From the NCBI GenBank assembly GCA_006227965.1, contig SBFL01000380.1, forward strand, positions 1 to 9,514: DNA of 9,514 bases. Reading direction: 5' to 3'. This DNA is from Bacteroidota bacterium (GTDB lineage Bacteria > Bacteroidota > Bacteroidia > Flavobacteriales > Flavobacteriaceae). The notes beneath the pieces are model-generated. The model had not been told where the DNA came from, ran no database searches, and was given only the letters and a program-made list of their open reading frames with translations. Below are positions 5,649 to 9,514 of this stretch, piece by piece (position 1 is the first letter of the stretch; the number at the start of each line of letters is the position of its first letter). Both the position numbers and the translations under genes were made by a program.

Positions 5649-6338
5649 ATGAATAAACAAGTGGCCTTCGAGGACCTCGGGTTTCGTGATTACGGGGATG
5701 TCTGGGATTACCAGGAGCAGCGGTTCCAGCAGATCCTGGACATCAAAATACAGAACCGACGGAAGGACAGGGTGGATTCCACGCCCAATTACTTCCTTTT
5801 TGTGGAACATCCTCATGTGTATACCCTTGGCAAGAGCGGGGATATAACCAATCTACTCGTATCGGAGCAGCAGTTGACGGAAAGGGGTGCGCAATTCTAC
5901 CGGATTAATCGCGGCGGGGATATCACTTACCACGGACCGGGACAGGTAGTGGGGTACCCCATCCTGGACCTCGATAATTTCTTTACGGATATCCACAAAT
6001 ACCTTCGTTTGCTGGAGGAAATGATCATTCTGACGTTGTCAGAATACGGACTTCAGGGGGAGCGGTCCAAAGGGGAGACCGGGGTCTGGCTGGACGTTGG
6101 AACGCCCAGGGCGCGTAAGATTTGTGCCATGGGGGTGCGTGCCAGTCGATGGGTTACCATGCATGGTTTCGCCCTTAACGTCAATACGGATCTGTCCTAT
6201 TTTGAACTGATGGTCCCCTGTGGGATTCGGGGAAAAGGTGTTACCTCCCTCAGCAGGGAACTGGGGCGTCATATCCCCATGGAGGAGGTAAAGGAAAAAT
6301 TGAAGGGACATTTTTTGAGGCTTTTCGAAGCGGGGTGA
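5649..6338 (+). CDS. lipB: Octanoyl-[acyl carrier protein]:protein octanoyltransferase
   Basis: LipB moves the octanoyl group from acyl carrier protein to lipoyl domains of 2-oxoacid dehydrogenases and to GcvH, the first step of endogenous lipoate synthesis before LipA, in the cytosol. The 229-residue protein shows RGGDITYHGPGQVVGY (88-103), an exact fit to the LipB signature PS01313 with His95. The catalytic pair is also visible: Lys157 in RARKICAMG and Cys191 in VPCGIRGKG. The N-terminal region, with YQEQRFQQILDIKIQNRR and then NYFLFVEHPHVYTLGKSGD, has the form expected of flavobacterial LipB, so the ATG at 5649 is well supported even though a -7 box lies only four bases upstream. The gene converges on the lipoprotein gene with a 19-bp gap and no clear terminator between them. 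Confidence 0.96.
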   Translation: MNKQVAFEDLGFRDYGDVWDYQEQRFQQILDIKIQNRRKDRVDSTPNYFLFVEHPHVYTLGKSGDITNLLVSEQQLTERGAQFYRINRGGDITYHGPGQVVGYPILDLDNFFTDIHKYLRLLEEMIILTLSEYGLQGERSKGETGVWLDVGTPRARKICAMGVRASRWVTMHGFALNVNTDLSYFELMVPCGIRGKGVTSLSRELGRHIPMEEVKEKLKGHFLRLFEAG

Positions 6339-6357
6339 CCTCAAAGGTCTGTCCGGT

Positions 6358-8826
6358 TTATCGCCTGACCCGGTATACCCTGATCGCGTTGTCGCGATAA
6401 GGGACCACCAGCTCCGGGTTTCTTCCGCTATCCATATCGGCCATATCCGCGGGCCCGCTACCCTCCACGGGAAAGCCCGTAACCGGAACGGCTGTGCTCC
6501 GGAACAGGTATACCTGCTGGCTCTGCAGGTCAGTTAGTGCCACATAAATGATGTCATACAGGTAGAAGATACGGGGGCGGGTATAGACGCCGAGTTCCAG
6601 TTCCCGCTTGTTTCCCTTCACCTGAAAACGGTCCTCATCCATAAAGGCGAGGGTCTTGGTGGTAGCATCCATTCCGTGTTCGGGATTCAGGTTTAGTTTT
6701 GTGCGGCTTACATTACCCCTCGTATCTAGGAGGACCAGGTTTCCATTTCGATCCGTAAAGGCAAATCCATCGCGGTAGTGAAAAACGGGGTTGGAAGAAA
6801 ATTCAAAACGCTCCCTGACGGGTACCCGCGTGTTACCAACCCGATTCAGTATTTTCAATTCCCCGTTTTCCAGTTGGAATACGAGGTAGTCCCTGTTGCC
6901 GATCCGTATGTGTTTTGGCACTGAAATCACCGCGCTTGAAGCTTCCCTGAATTTAAAGCCCCGGACGTTTCGCCCCTGGCCGTCGAACATAAAAACTTTG
7001 GTTCCCTGGGTCACTACCAGACGGTAATTCCTTTTCTGTTCATAATCGAAAACTGCCAGGGGTCCGAGGTTGCCCCCCGGGAAATCCTTCGGGAAAGGGG
7101 AAACCTCCTTCCCGTTGCGGTCCAGGACCATCAATTTTGAATCTGTGGTAAATGCCATCTGCAGCCGGCCGTTCCTGAAAAGATCTACCTGCTGAATATC
7201 CCCCTGTATGGGACCCGTGAGCTTTTTCTTCCAGAAAAGCGACCCTGTATTCGAGAAAAGGTATAAGGTGTTGTTTTCATCCTGAACCACCACGTCCATC
7301 TCACCGCTGCGGTGGTTTTTTAGAAATTGGGGCCGCGAATAAACCGGCGCTTCCAGAGGAGCAGTAAATACCTCGCTTATCCGCGGGTTTTCGTCTTCCA
7401 GTATTTCCGTTTCCCTGAACTGGTATGAACGAAGGGCAAAATCAGCCGAAAGATTTAACTGGGCTGTGGCGAGATACCCTGGCGGCAGCTTTTTAATGTA
7501 ATCCCCGGGCAGGCCTGTAGGGGCAAGGGAATCTGACAGTATCCTGGAAGATGCCGGGTTTTCAGAAATAAAGAGACTGCTGGATTCGGTGGCCAGGAGG
7601 GGTGCCAGCTTCCCGAACCGGGGAGCAGCGGCATAGGTTGCCTTGCGGTTGTGGGCGCTGATAAGGCCCTGGAGCCCTTCATAATCGGCAGAAAATACGA
7701 AGGTGTCTTCCAGGACACAATAAAAGGAAGGCACCGGCCAGCGGTTGAGAAGGGGCAGGAAGGTTTCACGAAGGAGGTTGTTTTGGCTTAAAGGATAAAC
7801 CAAAACTCCCTGAAAATCGGTTCCTTCACCCTGAAGTGGCCTTAGTGCTTCTTCGACCCCTGAGGGATCCACGGTATGCAATACCAGCAGCAGGTTATCA
7901 CCAGATTCCACGAGGCTGAGTTGGGCAACACTTTGCAGGAGTTCAGGGTATGGATTCGGCCTGCCCGTGGTTTGTCGCTGGTTTTCCAGGAACTGCTCCT
8001 GAAAATCAAGTGAGTATCCTATCCAGCTTGAGGTTTCGGCCGGGACGATCTCCGCCACCCGCTGCAATGGCAACGCCGGCATATGGCTAAGGAGGCTTTC
8101 CAAGCCGGAAGTAGAATCAATGGAGGCCTCCATTCTCTGCAGAAGCATGGATCCCGACCCGGTTTGGATGTCATAGGCAGACCAGGCTTTTCCGGTGTAG
8201 TCTGTTTTTGTTCTTGTCCGGAAGGAATCTGCCAAAAAGGGATCCGGGGATCCCGGAGGGAGCAACAGGGTAGCCTGGGCCAGGGGGTTGGCGGCTTGTA
8301 AGGCCCTTCTGAGGCCGGGCGGAGGTGATTCCCTGTTTTCCATCGCGTAATCGAGATAGGATTCCGAAGAACTTACCAGGCCAAGACCCTGGTAAAGCCT
8401 AAAATACAATCCGGTGGAATCGGGGAGTTGCCATATGGGCTGCGAAGAAATGGCTCCGGTTTTGGCAGTTGCTTTCGAATTGAGGCTGTCTGGGCGGGGG
8501 TTTAAATCGGGAATGAGGAGCAACCACTGCCCTGCGGGTTTTGTATGGTCTTCAGTGATGAGCAGGGAACCGGAAGGGGGTTCCAGACCGAGTACGGTAT
8601 CCAACACCTGTTGCCAGGGTCTGTCCTGCTTAAGATCCAATAATGATCCTAACAGGGGTGAATTGCGGTAATCCGAACGGAACTGTTCCCCCTCGTTGAT
8701 TTTAAGGACCATTCCCGAAGTGGCCGGCACCAGTTGTATTGGTTCCAACTTTACGGGGGTAACAGGGGTACACCCCAGTACATTTGAAAAGAGGTAGGCA
8801 GTTAGCAGAATCTTGATAAATCTCAT
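6358..8826 (-). CDS. Large lipoprotein of unknown function with probable C-terminal beta-propeller
   Basis: The 822-residue protein starts with a lipoprotein signal: MRFIK, a hydrophobic core, then VLGC with lipidated Cys19. Asp is absent after the Cys, so outer-membrane placement is likely, but its surface is unknown. Residues about 30-480 form a region I cannot assign, with many short strand-like segments. From about 495 to 820 repeated strand patterns appear, such as NTLYLFSNTG (519-528), SKLMVLDRNGKE (563-574), TKVFMFDGQGR (609-619), GELKILNRVGN (655-665) and GNLVLLDTRGN (695-705). These are typical blades of a PQQ-like or WD-type beta-propeller and suggest a scaffold or binding role. The end (MADMDSGRNPELVV) resembles an FG-GAP-type element. 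It lies 31 bp after rnhB on the same strand but has its own promoter. Confidence 0.85.
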   Translation of the reverse strand: MRFIKILLTAYLFSNVLGCTPVTPVKLEPIQLVPATSGMVLKINEGEQFRSDYRNSPLLGSLLDLKQDRPWQQVLDTVLGLEPPSGSLLITEDHTKPAGQWLLLIPDLNPRPDSLNSKATAKTGAISSQPIWQLPDSTGLYFRLYQGLGLVSSSESYLDYAMENRESPPPGLRRALQAANPLAQATLLLPPGSPDPFLADSFRTRTKTDYTGKAWSAYDIQTGSGSMLLQRMEASIDSTSGLESLLSHMPALPLQRVAEIVPAETSSWIGYSLDFQEQFLENQRQTTGRPNPYPELLQSVAQLSLVESGDNLLLVLHTVDPSGVEEALRPLQGEGTDFQGVLVYPLSQNNLLRETFLPLLNRWPVPSFYCVLEDTFVFSADYEGLQGLISAHNRKATYAAAPRFGKLAPLLATESSSLFISENPASSRILSDSLAPTGLPGDYIKKLPPGYLATAQLNLSADFALRSYQFRETEILEDENPRISEVFTAPLEAPVYSRPQFLKNHRSGEMDVVVQDENNTLYLFSNTGSLFWKKKLTGPIQGDIQQVDLFRNGRLQMAFTTDSKLMVLDRNGKEVSPFPKDFPGGNLGPLAVFDYEQKRNYRLVVTQGTKVFMFDGQGRNVRGFKFREASSAVISVPKHIRIGNRDYLVFQLENGELKILNRVGNTRVPVRERFEFSSNPVFHYRDGFAFTDRNGNLVLLDTRGNVSRTKLNLNPEHGMDATTKTLAFMDEDRFQVKGNKRELELGVYTRPRIFYLYDIIYVALTDLQSQQVYLFRSTAVPVTGFPVEGSGPADMADMDSGRNPELVVPYRDNAIRVYRVRR

Positions 8827-8845
8827 CGAAAGGCATTGCTCCCTG

Positions 8846-8875
8846 CAAAAGTACTATCTAGAACGATATTTTCAA
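8846..8875 (-). promoter_or_regulatory. Promoter of the lipoprotein gene inside the rnhB 3' end
   Basis: On the minus strand TTG (8875-8873) is followed after exactly 19 bp by TACTTTTG (8853-8846), an excellent fit to the Bacteroidota -33/-7 pattern. The -33 element lies inside the last rnhB codons and the -7 box lies just past its TAG. Transcription would start near 8840, 14 bp before the lipoprotein ATG at 8826. Confidence 0.75.
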
Positions 8876-9454
8876 CTGCTCGCCCAGCAATCGAAAACTC
8901 AGGCGGTGGTATGGGGTCGGGCCATATTTTTGAAGAGCTTCCCGATGCGCCCTGGTCGGGTATCCCTTATTGCTGTCCCACTGGAAGTGTGGGAATTCCC
9001 CGTGCAGTTCTTCCATCAATTTATCGCGGGCCGTTTTTGCCAGAACCGAAGCCGCTGCTATGTTAAGGAACCTGCCGTCCCCTTTAATGAGGCAGTGGTG
9101 CTGAATTTTCCCATAGGGCAGGAACCGGTTGCCATCAACGGCTATGGAAACGGGACGCTTCCCAAGTTGGTCCAGGGCCCGATGCATAGCCAGAATGGAA
9201 GCTTTCAGGATATTGACCCTGTCAATCGTTGCCGGGGGAACGTGAGCAACGGCAAAGGCCAGGGCTTCTTCCCGTATCTGAGCTGCCAATTCCAGCCGCC
9301 TGCCTTCCGACAATTTTTTGGAGTCGTCCAGATAGGAGTTCTTAAAGGATTCGGGCAGGATCACGGCCGCTGCAGTGACCGGGCCTGCCAGACATCCGCG
9401 GCCGGCCTCATCCGTGCCCGCTTCACCAACGCAACTATAATATGGTTTTAACAT
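8858..9454 (-). CDS. rnhB: Ribonuclease HII
   Basis: RNase HII cuts the RNA strand of RNA:DNA hybrids and removes single ribonucleotides misincorporated into DNA, using divalent metal. The 198 residues carry the complete active-site set: Asp15-Glu16 in GTDEAGRG (with the substrate-sensing Gly-Arg-Gly), Asp107 in IAVDGNR, and Asp126 in IKGDGRF, followed by the helix IAAASVLAKTARD (132-144). The conserved tyrosine is Tyr165 in SNKGYPT. Length is normal (about 200). The ATG at 9454 puts the DEAGRG motif at the usual distance from the start. The lipoprotein gene follows 31 bp downstream on the same strand. No clear TAnnTTTG box is visible in the 60 bp before the start. Confidence 0.97.
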   Translation of the reverse strand: MLKPYYSCVGEAGTDEAGRGCLAGPVTAAAVILPESFKNSYLDDSKKLSEGRRLELAAQIREEALAFAVAHVPPATIDRVNILKASILAMHRALDQLGKRPVSIAVDGNRFLPYGKIQHHCLIKGDGRFLNIAAASVLAKTARDKLMEELHGEFPHFQWDSNKGYPTRAHREALQKYGPTPYHRLSFRLLGEQLKISF

Positions 9455-9514
9455 CTTATTAAGAGTAAAACGTTCTTTTGTTTAAACTTTAAAGAATAAT
9501 ATTCAACAACAATG
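9455..9514. other. Upstream region of rnhB with a possible divergent start codon at the window edge
   Basis: This is A/T-rich and contains the palindrome gtttaaac (9480-9487). The last three bases (9512-9514) are ATG on the plus strand, preceded by attcaacaaca. It could begin a gene divergent from rnhB, but no codons follow within the window, so the call is only a possibility. Confidence 0.2.

Noticed and set aside
6337..6349. gacct/aggtc hairpin overlapping the lipB stop codon
   Set aside because: Only 5 bp with a 3-nt loop and no T run, so it is too weak to call a terminator.
6358..6400. ttatcgc/gcgataa inverted repeat at the lipoprotein 3' end
   Set aside because: It is within coding sequence with a 29-nt spacer and no T run; most likely chance.
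1..9514. CRISPR array, insertion sequence, tRNA or rRNA genes, phage or defence cassette
   Set aside because: Both strands were read for regular repeat-spacer units, terminal inverted repeats with transposase, and tRNA-like arms; none was found. The genes are ordinary chromosomal ones.

Overview
The window looks like chromosomal DNA of a marine-type member of the Flavobacteriaceae (Bacteroidota) with roughly balanced base composition. The evidence is the protein set (a LysRS with a C-terminal extension, a flavobacterial-style LipB N-terminus, a Bacteroidota-type YqaE, a Spy-like protein), the near-absence of Shine-Dalgarno sequences, and promoter -7 boxes of the Bacteroidota form TAnnTTTG (with TTG about 19 bp upstream in one case). 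The genus cannot be fixed from this sequence.

Layout. The window opens with the last 31 codons of hemL (+), which faces a Spy/CpxP-like periplasmic protein gene (-) across a strong bidirectional terminator. Next come a 56-codon single-span membrane protein gene (-) and about 850 bp with no confident intact gene. That gap holds a frame-broken coding remnant (-), several dyads, and a plus-strand terminator with no visible gene feeding it. Then follows a minus-strand pair, lysS and a DASS/SLC13 dicarboxylate transporter, 12 bp apart and probably co-transcribed from a promoter just ahead of lysS. The lysS-lipB gap (about 680 bp) contains an intact 51-residue yqaE/Pmp3 gene (+) and a short stretch resembling the end of a response-regulator receiver domain. 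lipB (+) has a -7 box only four bases before its ATG, so its mRNA may be leaderless. It converges on a large minus-strand lipoprotein gene of unknown function with a probable C-terminal beta-propeller. That gene lies downstream of rnhB (-) and has its own promoter overlapping the rnhB stop. The last three bases of the window are an ATG that could start a divergent gene.

Most genes are housekeeping: tetrapyrrole synthesis (hemL), translation (lysS), lipoate attachment (lipB) and removal of RNA from DNA (rnhB). The rest are envelope proteins. I found no mobile element, CRISPR array, tRNA, rRNA or multi-gene accessory system. The least explained parts are the 948-1797 gap, the regulatory dyads before the Spy-like gene, and the large lipoprotein.
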